DNA of 64,000 nt. Origin: Corticium candelabrum (Eukaryota > Porifera > Homoscleromorpha > Homosclerophorida > Plakinidae). Position 1 is the stretch's first letter. Every line of letters begins with the position of its first letter. Positions 1 to 11,342 of this stretch are shown piece by piece. The notes under the pieces were generated by a model. It saw only the letters and a list, made by a program, of their open reading frames with translations, was not told the origin of the DNA and did no database searches. The translations under genes and the position numbers were made by a program. The DNA lies in the NCBI RefSeq assembly GCF_963422355.1, contig NC_085085.1, forward strand, positions 7,603,733 to 7,667,732. The letters run 5' to 3'.

Positions 1-416
1 AACACTTCAAATTTGGAAACGATTAAAATTACATGGTATTGAGACTATGATTTAAGCCTGCTTCACAATATGTGCCATTCAGCTGAGCGGCGACAAGTGG
101 CATGCAACTCATCAGAAACGAACGGAAAAGGAAACATTGTGAAAGTTGAAGCTGACAAAAGCAGCAACCTCCAAATATGAACGGAGTGCCACTGAGGATA
201 GGCTGCTGCCACTGACTTGGCCCAATAATAATCCAGTGGCAAATTCAGAATTTGCTAGTTGGGGTGGGGGAGGACGAAGAAACCAAGTTTGTGGGTGTGT
301 CTTGTACGATGAGCATGCTCACTTGTGGATATTTTAGATGCACAGTAATAGGTCAAAATGTTTTATAGTTGTAGGACCTTGTAGGGAGATGTAGATTTCT
401 GGTTTATTAGCTAAAG
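1..416. other. No recognisable gene
   Basis: I see no exon, repeat pair or RNA gene in this stretch. The 63-codon open frame at 146-337 has no recognisable domain and is probably chance. Confidence 0.5.
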
Positions 417-471
417 TACCATATTTTCGTGCATTTAGCTGCAGGGCTCTTATTAGAACATTTTGGTACTA

Positions 472-2559
472 CAGTAGAGCCTCGCTAATCCGAACCTCGT
501 TAATCCGAACCCTCGCTAATCCGAATGTCCCTAACTGCTTGACCTCGAGTTTCCAGAGAGCATTTAGAATTCCGAGGCCTTGTGCAAACGTCCTTTCATA
601 TCCGGGAAATAACAAACATCTGATCATATCCGGGTACACGTTCTCATGTCGTCAGACAAAGATATAACAAAGAAGACAAAACGGGCTCACAAGACTCTAA
701 CAATAGAGCAGAAGGTAGCAATACTGGATGAACTGGGAAGTGCCTCCTATTCTGTGCTGTGTGAACGATATGGAATCGGTCGAAGCACCATTAGCGATAT
801 CAAGAGGAAAGAGTCTGAACTGAGGCAATACGAAAGGAAGCTAACCGAAATGGGAACGAGTCGACTTGCCAAAACAATGAAGCTTTCTACTTACGAGGAG
901 CTGGAGAGGGCTGTTTTCATGTGGTTTCGGCAGACGCGCGAGAAAGGCATTCCTGTATCAGGCCCACTACTACAAGCAAAGGCCTTGCAGCTTCACGAGA
1001 AATTAAAGGAGTCTTCTCAAGAAGAGGATTTCGGCAACTTTGTTGCCTCGTCTGGTTGGCTTTGGAGATTTTGTAAGCGTCATTGCATTAGACAGCTGGC
1101 CTTACAAGGAGAAAAGCTGTCTGCCGATAAACCAGCTGCTGATCAGTTTGTGTTACGTTTCCAAGCTTTTGTCAAGGATAGTGATTACAGCACTGAACAA
1201 ATATTCAACTGTGACGAGTCAGGTTTGTACCATAAGCTGCTGCCTCAGAAAACGCTTGCTGGTCACTTTGAGAGGTCTGCTGATGGGCGCAAGACTCAAA
1301 AGGACCGTGTTACCATCAGTGCCTGCTCAAACGCGTCTGGTAGCATAAAACTACCCTTGGTCTTGATAGGTAAATCCAAGAATCCTCGTTGTTTCAAAAA
1401 CGTCAATCGTGATCACTTGCCAGTGAGTTACTACAACCAGTCTAATGCTTGGGTGAACACAGGAATATTTTCTGACTGGTTCCATCATAAGTTTGTTCCT
1501 GTAGTGCAGGAAACGTTAAGGGAAAAGGGTTTGGATGATAAAGCTGTCCTTCTGCTTGACAACTGTTCTGCTCATCCGAATGAAGAAGACCTGATATCAG
1601 CAGATGGCAAAGTGATCGCAAAGTTCCTTCCACCGAATGTCACTTCGTTAATTCAACCCATGGATCAAGGTGTGCTAGTATCCATTAAACGCCGATACAG
1701 GAAAAAGATGCTTCAAGATCTTATTCTTCAAAATGATAGAGGTGTGTCAATCATTGACTTTGTTTGTGGAATCAACATGATGGAAATTTCTGATAAAGTT
1801 TCCGCTAGTTGGGATGAAATTACACCTAGAACAATTCGATTGTCTTGGAGAAAGATTCTACCCATTTATCCTGACGAAGGCAGTCAGGAACCTGCTGGCA
1901 TCACAGAATCAGGAGAGTCATTTGAAGAGCCTTCTTCTAATTTGACCCCTCTCTTCTCTGCTTTGGGTTATGAAATGACTTCAACAGAAATTGAGGAGTG
2001 GTTAATGGTAGACAATTTGGATCCTGGTTACACTCATTTGGATGATGATGAAATTGTCACTGAAGTCTTGGCTCACGGTCGTGATGAAGAGACTGCTGCA
2101 GATGAAGATGAAATGCAAAGTTCTGATCATGATGCAAGCACAAACCAGTCTGGCATCTCTCATGGCAGTGCATTTCAAATGCTCTCTGATTGTTTGACAT
2201 GGTTTCGGGAACAGACAGAAGCAACTCAATACAGCTTGAGTGTTCTTGGGAGCCTACGTGACCTTGCAGCTAAAAAGAGACTAAGCACTCTTGAACAGAC
2301 GCGGGTGACGGACTACTTTGAGAAATGAGTTGCTTTTGCTTGTTGTTGGGTTACCTACTTAGTTAGTTGTGTTGCAAGAATTCTTGTCCCTGCGTAGGCA
2401 TGTAATTGTTGACATATGTATGCGCAAACGGTCTGGATTGTCAAGGCTATGTCTGGGTCTCCAAGGCTTCGTATTTTGATAATCCGAACAAATTCAGTAA
2501 TCCGAACAGGTAAGAACGGAGTCTGGTACAGAGCTATTCGGATTAGCGAGGCTCTACTG
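472..2559 (+). mobile_element. Complete Tigger (pogo-type) DNA transposon
   Basis: The element is 2088 bp and bounded by perfect 23-bp terminal inverted repeats at 472-494 and 2537-2559, starting CAGTAGAGCCTCGCTAATCC. A TA duplication flanks it (470-471 and 2560-2561). Copies of the subterminal word TAATCCGAAC lie inside both ends (480-530 and 2478-2510) and may be transposase binding sites. The perfect ends and open transposase frame suggest a recent insertion. It lies in an arm of an older foldback MITE. Confidence 0.95.
646..2328 (+). CDS. Tigger/pogo transposase, intact 560-aa ORF
   Basis: This is the cut-and-paste transposase of the surrounding element and is expected to act in the nucleus. 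An N-terminal helix-turn-helix of the CENP-B/pogo type spans about residues 12-55 (it includes IEQKVAILDEL and YGIGRSTISDIK). A second CENP-B-type DNA-binding domain spans about 75-150. The DDE domain follows, with D190 in FNCDESGLY, D305 in LLLDNCSAH and D340 in QPMDQGVL, which gives the D-D-D triad and 34-residue spacing of the family. The C-terminus (about 420-520) is acidic. The length is normal for Tigger and no stop or frameshift interrupts it. The start at 646 lies 174 bp inside the left end, and no upstream in-frame methionine was needed. A domesticated gene is unlikely because both ends and the TA duplication remain. Confidence 0.93.
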   Translation: MSSDKDITKKTKRAHKTLTIEQKVAILDELGSASYSVLCERYGIGRSTISDIKRKESELRQYERKLTEMGTSRLAKTMKLSTYEELERAVFMWFRQTREKGIPVSGPLLQAKALQLHEKLKESSQEEDFGNFVASSGWLWRFCKRHCIRQLALQGEKLSADKPAADQFVLRFQAFVKDSDYSTEQIFNCDESGLYHKLLPQKTLAGHFERSADGRKTQKDRVTISACSNASGSIKLPLVLIGKSKNPRCFKNVNRDHLPVSYYNQSNAWVNTGIFSDWFHHKFVPVVQETLREKGLDDKAVLLLDNCSAHPNEEDLISADGKVIAKFLPPNVTSLIQPMDQGVLVSIKRRYRKKMLQDLILQNDRGVSIIDFVCGINMMEISDKVSASWDEITPRTIRLSWRKILPIYPDEGSQEPAGITESGESFEEPSSNLTPLFSALGYEMTSTEIEEWLMVDNLDPGYTHLDDDEIVTEVLAHGRDEETAADEDEMQSSDHDASTNQSGISHGSAFQMLSDCLTWFREQTEATQYSLSVLGSLRDLAAKKRLSTLEQTRVTDYFEK

Positions 2560-2899
2560 TACGTGCCTTTGTACAGTGTGGTTAGGGAATAGGGTAGAAG
2601 CCTTGGAATTCCCTGGAGGATTGCAGACAAAGGAAGACATCTGATCACTGATGGCCATATTTCTGAATCTGATTTGGTTGCTTCCTCCGCAGATAAATTG
2701 TCAGGAGGAACTGACCTGTGCATTAGTCGCACATGCTGCAGACTTTCATCAACTGTATAACAGTGATGTCGTTCTTGTCTGCAATATCCCATTGAATTCC
2801 ATGGCGTCTACCGTATTTCCTAACCACACACTGTACAAAGGCACATAGATCAAAATGTTCTAATACAAGCCCTACCATTAAATGTGTGGAAATATGGTA

Positions 2900-3479
2900 T
2901 ATACCAATGACCCTAAAATCAGCGTCTGATAGATCAATTGGCCTAGAAGAAAGTTTCCCCAAATGGGAGGCACGTGTCCCCAGTGCCTCCCATTTATGTA
3001 ATCTAGCATAAAATCACATGGGTAAGTTTATCCAGGATATACTTTGCTCTTGCACATTCGTACTATTCGAGACTATACTAGATATACTAAACTATACTTC
3101 GCCTTCGTACAAAGCCAGATTCAGAAACAAGAGTGCAAATAGACTCATTATACGGGTACTGTAATTACCATGCCTTGGGAGCCTGACAAAGGACACCATC
3201 GCCAAAATGTTATTTATGAACAGAGACTGCGGCACAGCAACACATTCCTGTTGCAGACATCAGCAGCCAGCAGTATTTCTGCGCCGCGTCACTGAAGTGA
3301 ACGGCACATATTGTGAACCAGGCTTTATGCCTATTGGAAGCATGTCAATTGAATATTGATAAAGCTGAGAGTACGATGGTGGATAGTGACAACGGATGCT
3401 AACACTTACTAAAGGTGTGTTCGACCACATTTGTATCACTATTTATGTAGGATAGTATAGGCACATTACAGAGTTTCTG
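2900..3479. other. No recognisable gene
   Basis: Nothing coding is visible. A short stretch near 3300-3340 resembles sequence near 60220-60260 (both contain ATTGTGAACCAGGC), so part of it is probably an old dispersed repeat. Confidence 0.4.
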
Positions 3480-4045
3480 AATTTGAACAGAATTATGCAT
3501 TACTAGATGAGATCCCGTTCTTCACCCAGCTGATTAATATCTCATTGAAGACAAATGAAAATGTAACCGTTTCGAGATATATCCGGGCAGCAAATGCTTG
3601 GAAGTCACGTGCAGTTACTTACTCACCTGGATAATTGCTTCCCTCTATGTACTACATCTCGCAGCCATTTCAACAGCCCCGTTGATCATTGCAGACTTGT
3701 CAACCTCTGTTAACCAAAATGAGAGATTTCATCCGCAGACATGTGGGAAACCATTTAAGACAATGCCTATTTCAGTAGTATCAGCTAAATTAAAGATCTT
3801 CGGGGAGCCTGCTACGTGCAAGCTGAATGGGAACATGAGTACGGCACACATGATTTAGCTTTGCACCTCATCACCCTCACGCTCATTAAAGTTGTCGCAA
3901 GAGAAGTCCAGAAGATGAGGACGGTCTCACTGTCAACCTCCAAGGATTCGGCGTGCGCGGGCCAAATTTGGTGGAGTTCAGACTCTCCCATTTTGGAGAA
4001 ACCCTCTTATAGACAGATATAGAGACAGACAGACAGACAGACAGC
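3480..4045 (+). repeat. Dispersed repeat family C, copy 1
   Basis: Similar to 6100-6625: both contain GGAAGTCACGTGCAGTTACTTA, then, after several hundred diverged bases, a block like CAAATTTGGTGGAG followed by a short tandem repeat, here (GACA)n at 4022-4045. The first part (about 3570-3610, CCGGGCAGCAAAT and its surroundings) also matches 11840-11880 in reverse complement. The open frame at 3598-3858 is not convincing coding sequence. The class of the element is unknown. Confidence 0.6.
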
Positions 4046-4951
4046 CAGTCATTTGCTTCATCTTCATTTGCTTTCCTCAGTCTTTAACCTTTTCTTTTTG
4101 ATGGCTTCAGTCTCCATTGGATTATCGCAGCCTTACCTTGTCCACGTTGTGGTCTAGTGCGTCTTCTGTGGAGATTGTAATCATCTTGTTTTTACTTGTT
4201 TCTCACTGTTGGACTCTTGAACTCTGCTTCTGTTAACTAGTATTCTTTCTTGTGCATGCAGCTGTAGTTTGAAGACTTTAGGAGCTTGTAATTGTTGGTA
4301 ATTGGACTTTACTTTAGTGATTTGCAGTTGATGTATTAGGGTTCTCCCAGAATTTTAAAAAGGAAGAGCTGAAATTGATATTAATTAGGTGACATCACAC
4401 ATCTTAGTAGTAGAAACCCTTTAGGTTTTTACTAATGTCAATCACATATAATTGAACTGTCTTACTGACACACATTACTAAAATATAAGCTACAGTAACA
4501 CTACTAGTCTAGCAACCGTAAACAGTAAATTTTGTTGCAACACTGTAGTAATAGTAGGCTAGCAATGACAATTTAATTCATATTGCTGATTGTAGCAGCC
4601 TTTACTGAAACATGCCCTTATGCTTTGTCTGCACCATCTTCACACGCGCTGGTAGTAATTGTAGCGTATGCAAGACACGTTTGTTGCATTGTCATGCCCA
4701 TCCAGAAAGGTGGAGCAACGTGATGCTTGTCTGTGCCAACTTTCTTCACACACGCAGGTACTATTTCTAAACCTAGCGTATGCAAGACACGTTTGCGCTG
4801 TTCCTGAATCTAGCGAACACAAGTCACACAAGTTGCACGTGCAAAGAAATATTGACACGCTCAAAGGCAGAGCGGCCTGCTCTGCTGAGAGATCCTGGGG
4901 AGAACCTGTGTGTAATAGTTCAATGTTTGAAAATATATGTATTGACAGACT

Positions 4952-4983
<32 letters not shown>

Positions 4984-5099
4984 CCTTTTCGTATAGATAC
5001 ACTAACTAACCTGACAACTACATCACTTTAGAGTTACATGACCTTACAAAAAAATGTTGCATTAAAGCAATTAAAGGTACTGCTTCATATAACTATATA
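4046..5099. other. No gene; (GACA)n microsatellite at 4945-4982
   Basis: AT-rich sequence with no recognisable exon. The block GCGTATGCAAGACACGTTTG occurs twice (about 4663 and 4777), about 115 bp apart, indicating a small local duplication. A perfect GACA tandem repeat lies at about 4945-4982. The opposing open frames here are chance. Confidence 0.5.
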
Positions 5100-5340
5100 C
5101 TAGCAGAATAGACATTCTGTACGCTGGCAGGGTAGATTATTAGTTGTTAGTTGTTAGTTAATTAGTTTAATTAACGTTGTCTGCAAATTTATGTTGCATG
5201 AGTATCCCGTTTTGAGAATTTATTATGAAGTATGTCATTTGCAGAATTAGCACCTGCAGACAGAATTACTCATGAATTATTGCGTTCAGAGTATATCCTG
5301 TTCAATTAGATCCCGTTCTGAAAATTAGCAGCGATGGAGT
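5100..5340 (-). repeat. Dispersed repeat family C, partial copy
   Basis: In reverse complement it matches parts of 11990-12200 and 12880-13080. Shared features include a CAGAATTCTC-like word, GCTGCTAATT and repeated TTAGTTGTTAGTT near the end. Only the inner segment is present. It abuts the foldback MITE at 5355. Confidence 0.5.
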
Positions 5341-5354
5341 ATTTCAAAGTGTAA

Positions 5355-5699
5355 GAATACAAAAAATATATATGTAATAAATAAAAAACAAAGTAGGGAT
5401 GGCTGTGTGCTTTAAGCCAGTGCTTGAAGAAATAGGGGTCGAAACTTTCGCAGATAAGAACTCATACTTTACATCTGAAACTAATCTCTCACAATTAAAT
5501 CTCTACTTCACTCCTATCCAAGCAGCCACCTTGAAAGCAAACAGAATGAAGTAGGGATTAATTGTGGGAGATTGGTTTCAGATGTAAAGTATGAGTACTT
5601 GTTTGCGAAAGTTTGACCCCTATTTCTTCAAGCAGTAGGTTACAGTACACAGCCATTCCTACTTTGTTTTTTATTTATTATATAAATATATTTGTATTT
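5355..5699. mobile_element. Long-armed foldback MITE, copy 1
   Basis: Almost the entire 345 bp is one inverted repeat. The left arm from GAATACAAAAAATATATATG through GATGTAAAGTATGAG pairs with the right arm ending in TTTGTATTT at 5699. The loop (about 5515-5545) is short. Diagnostic inner words are CATACTTTACATCTGAAAC and CTTTCGCAGA. The same family recurs at 28190-31711. It has no coding capacity. A GT-rich microsatellite starts at the right border. Confidence 0.85.
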
Positions 5700-6099
5700 G
5701 TGTGTGTGTGTGTGCGTGCGCGCGTGTGCGTGGGTCGTGCTCAGATTGTAGCCATGCTGAGATTGTTCACACATGTGCAAATTAGAAATTGCATTGTCAG
5801 TATACCGTGCTAGTGTGCTGAAATTGCATACGTGCTGAAATTGCTTTGTGCGATAGTCTCGCTTTTCTATAGCTGCAATTCTAGAGCTGTGCATGGACTT
5901 CATGCATCGAATTCATAAGCTAAGAAATTTGAGTGCACACACCTGTGACATTTCCAAGAAACTAATAAATACAGTCAAATTAAAGATACCTGAAACTACA
6001 AACGGTCTCAGCATGTTGGATGTTGACTTCCGCGCGTGAAGAGTCACTGAGCATGTGCAGACTGTAACATACAATCTTAGCACACTACACTGGGCAACA

Positions 6100-6625
6100 A
6101 AACTTGGAAGTCACGTGCAGTTACTTACCCGAATAATTAGTTTCTCGTATATGTGCAAAGTCACGTCTAATCTTGCAGCCATTTGACAGTCCTGTTGGGC
6201 ATCGTAACTTTGACGTTGTTACTGCTGTTGCTGTTGCGAAGAACAGGCCGTACCGAACATGGCAGCTATTCGACACACATACACAGGCAAACAAAGATAG
6301 GTGTACTGTTAACAATTCAGATATACTAAAAATATCTTGCCTTTTTTGACAACGCTGGCAATAAATGACAAGTTCCATACATATTGTCAGAGGTCAGGAA
6401 TGGGCAGTTTAAATTGATGGAGATCCGATACACTGTTGTAGAGAAATTTGCACCGAGGGGAGGCTAGTTCAATCAGTAGGAATCCGCATTGTCCTGAGAG
6501 AACTTCGGAAGACGACGACAGTCTCACAGTCAGCCTGGCCTGTACCGGTTCGGCAGGCATGTGGCAAATTTAGCGGAGATCAGACTCGGGGTGGCGGAGA
6601 TACAAGTGGCCAAGCACACACACAC
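6100..6625 (+). repeat. Dispersed repeat family C, copy 2
   Basis: It shares GGAAGTCACGTGCAGTTACTTA (6110-6131) with 3599-3620, and a downstream CAAATTTAGCGGAGATCAGACTC block with 3964-3990. It ends in a short CA repeat (about 6616-6627), as copy 1 ends in GACA repeats. The interior is diverged, with no open frame worth calling. Confidence 0.6.
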
Positions 6626-7224
6626 ACAGCTCTCCTTAATATATTTTTTCTTTTGTTGAATTGATTCTACTTTCTATTTTTGTTCTTTGGCTTCTTGTCG
6701 CTTCTACGTTGTTGTTTTTTCTGCTGAGGGCTTTTTCAAGGGCGATTCGTACGTTGGCTTTTGTCACCGGTGGATTAGTTGACAAGTGTGGTTTTTGCTG
6801 ATTGGAGTTAGTGCTCTTGAGTATTTTGGCTGATGAATTTTACTGCAACATCTGAAAATTTGCTGCCTCATAATTACAACGTACTTAGACCGGTTCTAGT
6901 TCTTGTTCTTGTTTCTTTCCGCTCTGTTTGCTAGTTATGAGGAACAAACTAGCACTGTTTCAGCATATCAATGCCAGTCATATTAGTCGAAATAAATTCC
7001 CGGATGTTGGTTCTTAGATCAGATCTCCATTAACGCCAAGTGTGTTTGACATGTGGTTTTGTATATATGAGAAGCAGTTCGTGTTTTGCCGAAGATTTCT
7101 AGGGCTAGGTCAACTAAGATGTCAAGGTACCATGGTAAATCCTTGTATCTCCATGGTTATTACATAATTCTAGCCCCCATGTGTCATCCTCAAGCTAATG
7201 TGCTGAACTAAGTGTTTCCTCTGG
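6626..7224. other. No recognisable gene
   Basis: T-rich sequence with no visible exon or repeat pair. The last part may be the diverged 5' region of the reverse-transcriptase pseudogene that follows. Confidence 0.4.
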
Positions 7225-9520
7225 TGATCATACTTCCAGAGAGTCTGTTGGTGGAAATGCCAATGTTCTCTCTTTGGGAAACAACGATACCTCTTTTCCA
7301 TCTCTTAGTTCTAAAGCTTGTGCTGGTCTGGTACTAGTAGGAATTAAATCTGCGTCTTTTCTGACACCACCCACCACCAATGAATTGGAAATATTTTCAG
7401 CTGTGGTGGACACTTCCGGTTGATACTATTTCTCACATTCCAAGATCAGTTCATCCCTTAGTATCTAAAGTTCTTGCCACTGAATTGTGCCATGCTCACT
7501 GTGATGGTTTGTGGGGGTTTGTTTGCCTATTCATGTTTTCCAAACCTGTATTACGTTTACCACATCGTGGTGAAAGTTGTTTTTCATTCTCTGATTTCTA
7601 TTTGCGTTTGTCAGTGACAAGATGGTGACTTAGTTCATTTATGGGAATTAGCCAGACTCGATGTAAGACCTCCATGCAATTGCTAATTGATGAACAGAGG
7701 TCTTGCTAATTCCCTCGATGCAACCTCTGTTCACCAGATGCTGAGTCTATCAAACGCAACAATGTTGGAAGGGCTATGAATTTATCCAAACACAGTCGGT
7801 ATGGTCAATCCATGCAATGCTTGAGTTCTCTTGGTTGTGCTTAGAAGATGATGTTGAAGCATTTCATGAACTTCTGGAGAAACATCCTAGTCTTTCATTA
7901 CCCAACCTTTCTAGCAGTTCTCCACCTTTGTGGATAGACTCTGTTGCAATACTGTCTGCTCTAAAAGCATTTCCTAGAGACACAAATCCAAGTGATTCCA
8001 AACTTTGAGCACAACATCTGATTGAGGCAACAGAGGGCAATGTTTCTCCTGATGCACAAAATGGTCTTCACCAACTGACTGTTTGGTAAACTAGCTTTTA
8101 ACGGGAAAGCTTGATGAGGCCATTGCTCCTTGGTTGGTCAGTGCACCGCTCATAGCTCTTCAGAAGAAATGTGGCGGTGTGCGCTCTACTGCTGTTGGAG
8201 AGGACTAAGGAGGTTAGCTAGTTGTGTTTGTTGCGCTGCTGTCCGACCTTGTCTTCCAGATATACTATTATCGTACGGACAAGTGGGAGTGGGAGTGGAA
8301 GGTGGTCTAGAAATCGCTATACATTCTGTTTGGACATTTATTGAAAGGAATAGCTTGAACGAAGGTATGTGTTGTTTAAAAATTGATATGAAAATGCCTT
8401 CAACAAATGTTTTACAACATCTTTCTTCCAGCGGTTGCAAGTAGAATTTCCAGATATATTTGCATGAGCTAGATGGTCTTATCAATCTGCAGGAGAGCTA
8501 CTGTTTGACCAAAACCACATTTCTTCTATATGTGACATCGGAAACATCAGTGGCATTCAATTGTCTATCTGGTATCTTGATGTCGGCACATTCATTGGTA
8601 AGAGAGACTCCGTTTCTAATTTTCTGAATCGTATGATCTTCAAGGGTTCAGCCATTGGCCTGCAACTGAACTTGAGAAATGTGAAATCTTTTGGCCCGCC
8701 GGAGACCAGTTGTTTCATTACTTTCCCGCTGAGGTAATTAGAAGTGGGTCTGATTGTAATAGAGCTCTTAGGCACACCATTACTTGGCTCTGACCAATAC
8801 TTTGCCGAATATTTTAGCAAGAAAGTGGACAAAGTTCTGGAGGCGCATGAATTGCTGGCCAAGTGGAAATTCAGTTATTGAGAAGTTGCCAGATTATTTG
8901 CAAACTCAGCCATCTTATTTGCACAGTTTCCAGTCACATGGTCAGTGGCCAACTTTCTTGTTTTGACGTAGGGATGCAAAGATCCATTCCCTCTCTAACA
9001 CCTCTAGATGTTTATGCAACCATCCTATAGATGCCTTCGGGGACCATCTCCTTGGATGTGGCCATAGTGGTTTGAGAACAAAACGTCACGATGCGATACG
9101 AAATGTAATATTCCATGCCATACTTGTGGATAACAAAGCCATGATTAGAAAACAGACGGGGTGATGTAGTTTATCCTAATTGTCTTACTGGACGTGTGGC
9201 ACACTTTGATATATCCATCAGGAACTCTTTTCAACAGCTATATGTGTCAAAGTCTGCTATTGTGGCCAGAACAGCAGCTATGGCTGGAGCAGCAGAAAAA
9301 GATGATCATCACGAAGAAAGTCATCTCCAGTGGTGAAATATTCTACCTTCTCGTCATTGAATATTTTGGCTTTGGACTCTTGTGACATTGAAATTCATTG
9401 CTTTCAAAGTAACTACAGCAAACAACATCTCTTTCCATGACTGTCAAGAATCTAATGAAACAATTCTCTGTTACTCTTTGGAAGTACGATGCTAGCGTGG
9501 CATGGGCTAGACCGGACTAT
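7225..9520 (+). pseudogene. Reverse transcriptase with C-terminal nuclease-like domain, degenerate
   Basis: Frame-broken fragments follow one another in the order of an RT family that I know from marine invertebrate and algal genomes but cannot name. The segments are ELCHAHCDGLWGFVCLFMF (about 7480-7540), EDDVEAFHELLEKHPSLSL (about 7845-7905), SALKAFPRDTNPSDSKL (about 7955-8005), and the RT core GVGVEGGLEIAIHSV then LKIDMK (8280-8395). The motif-C region reads WYLDVGTFIG (about 8570-8600). Next come LGTPLLGSDQYF and KVDKVLEAHELL (8770-8860), a CCHC-like knuckle with DHLLGCGH (9010-9070), and a restriction-nuclease-like tail with HFDISIRN (9200-9240). The catalytic YLDD is YLDVG, and the usual QGD block is missing between 8500 and 8540. 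Stops and frameshifts are numerous. It is a dead copy, and a tail fragment of a sister copy lies at 13066. Confidence 0.8.
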
Positions 9521-10129
9521 AGCCCCATCATTTGTAGACGTGGTCATAAGAATTGTGGACCGTAAATACGTGTGAGGACCAAGGCTGTATATATAGTATA
9601 TACACTACTCTTTTTCCAGTCTGGATCTGCCACTGATTCTACCTTATCAGTCAATTAGAAGTCAATAAAAGTGGGCGTGTTTAAAAAGTGGGTGTGTTCC
9701 ATAGCATTGTGAAGTTTGGCCCCCATTTCTAGAGGTCGCGCTACACCGCTGATGCTAGAGTGTGACAAAGTAGTCTTCTAGATGTAGAGAATGACTTGTT
9801 GGATGTTTTTTGCTATGTAAATTATAAAAAAATTATAATAAGGAATATATGTACATATGTTTTGGTTTTCTGAGCATGATGGCCTGGGTTCAATCCTCGG
9901 TGGCGACAGCAATATAATGAAACGAGTCTGTTGGTTCTTTCTCACTGTCTATTTGGCTATGTCTGTGGCAGTAGACTTGTTTCCATCAATGGGGAGTTTC
10001 TGTGACCTGGGTGGGGACTGTGGCAATGAGGATCAGTTCATTTCTGGTAGTCATTGATATCTACTGGGATGCTGTTCAAAGCTGGCAAAATCCCCGTAGC
10101 CCAATCGATCAATATCGATATGCCAGTTA
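9521..10129. other. No recognisable gene
   Basis: No exon, inverted repeat or RNA gene is visible. A small imperfect duplication of a GTGGG(C/T)GTGTT motif occurs near 9672-9698. Confidence 0.4.
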
Positions 10130-10400
10130 CCAGCGCCATATATAAAGGAGAGGTTTTTGTGTGTGTATTCGTATGTAAAATTGTTTCTCCAAGAAGGCGA
10201 GTCTGATCTCCGTGGAATTTGGCTTGTGTACGCTGAAGCTGTACGGGCCGACAGTGAAGTGGCCGGTGTAGCAGCGGATTAGGTCCATCCGTCAAATAGG
10301 TTCGCTTGCTAACGCACTTGTACCGGAAAACATTCTGCACAAGCGCACCGCTTCTACCTCGGATCTCTGCAATCATTTCTCTTCGCGGATTTGGTTCTAG
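10130..10400 (-). repeat. Family C-like repeat with an inverted partner at 11343-11466
   Basis: The part at 10130-10260, in reverse complement, has the CAAATTCCACGGAGATCAGAC block and a CA-rich end seen in the other C copies. The part at 10263-10395 matches 11343-11466 in inverted orientation: both hold CGGATTAGGTC, GTCAAATAGGT, GCGCACCG and CTCTTCGCGGATTTGG. The two arms are about 950 bp apart, and similarity stops sharply on the outside at CCGGTGTAG. Confidence 0.6.
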
Positions 10401-11120
10401 CGTAGTAGCAGATTAGGTCATCGGGATTTGGTCCGCGCATTAGCACGCACTCGTATTGCTCAACAGACTAAAATGTAAGCGTAGCTATAGTTTGCTTGTC
10501 TGTTTGTTAAACAGGCAAGTGTGGAGTACCTCTATACAAAATCATCATCATTTATTTTTATTTCACACACTGCATGGTAACGTAATATAACAGCAAATCA
10601 ATGGAACCAATTGAGTTCGAAGATAACCTAGCTATACTGGAAGGTCAGGCATATCTACGCAAAATGTACGCAGTACCAAAAATAGCAGTCTGCGTAATTG
10701 TCTTTCAAATCTAGGCACTCCTACTACATACACAATAACATAGAAAGTCTTTTGTCACCTAGTGATAGCGCCTGTTGTTCTGACAATTTGTACAATCTGG
10801 ATCTCAGTAGGTACATCTTCGCGTCTTCTGTACACTTCTTCAATTGTATTGGTTAATTTCTTCTCCTTTGTTTACCAATCACATACTATGTGGTCGCTTA
10901 AATTCTACTTTCATTCTGTTTGTATTGGAAAATCTTGCAATATCTTCACTTTGTCGTTCTCTTGGAGTTCTCTGAGCAAAATCATACCCATGAAATGATC
11001 AAACTGTAGACCAAACTGACAAACAACATGGAGGTTTTTACTTTCACAACACCATGTCGATTCTTGTACAGTGTAGTCAGTCCCAACCAGAAATGAGATG
11101 TGCTATGGTCTCATTCTTGC

Positions 11121-11122
<2 letters not shown>
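10401..11122. other. No recognisable gene
   Basis: Sequence between the two inverted arms. The open frame at 10762-10998 has no domain I recognise. Nothing else is supported. Confidence 0.4.

Positions 11123-11202
<80 letters not shown>
11123..11202. repeat. (CA)n microsatellite, about 80 bp
   Basis: Uninterrupted AC dinucleotides. They produce spurious Thr-His and Val-Cys open frames on both strands. Confidence 0.98.
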
Positions 11203-11203
<1 letters not shown>

Positions 11204-11342
11204 ACAGCCAATCAACAGACACATCGACCCCTATCATAGTCCGCGTGATCCAAGTTATCGTCATCGTCGTTGTCATCATCTGTGAATGATTACAGCCTGC
11301 AAGGGAATCCGACAAAGACGCTGTGCGTTAGCAGTAAATGTG

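Larger units (their letters stand above)
417..2899. repeat. Foldback MITE, interrupted by the Tigger element
   Basis: Two inverted arms of roughly 150-200 bp. The right arm (about 2700-2899), read in reverse complement, matches 417-471 followed directly by 2562-2650. Shared landmarks are the block reading TTAGAACATTTTG and the block reading CCTTTGTACAGTGTG. The arm match runs straight across the Tigger insertion site, so the Tigger sits within the left arm. The short loop (about 2640-2740) has no gene. The outer termini read TACCATATTT. I cannot assign the superfamily. Confidence 0.75.

Noticed and set aside
4640..5009. Opposed 113- and 120-codon frames
   Set aside because: They run through a GACA repeat and a local duplication, with no family resemblance.
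11098..11315. Thr-His and Val-Cys open frames
   Set aside because: Products of the CA microsatellite in every frame.
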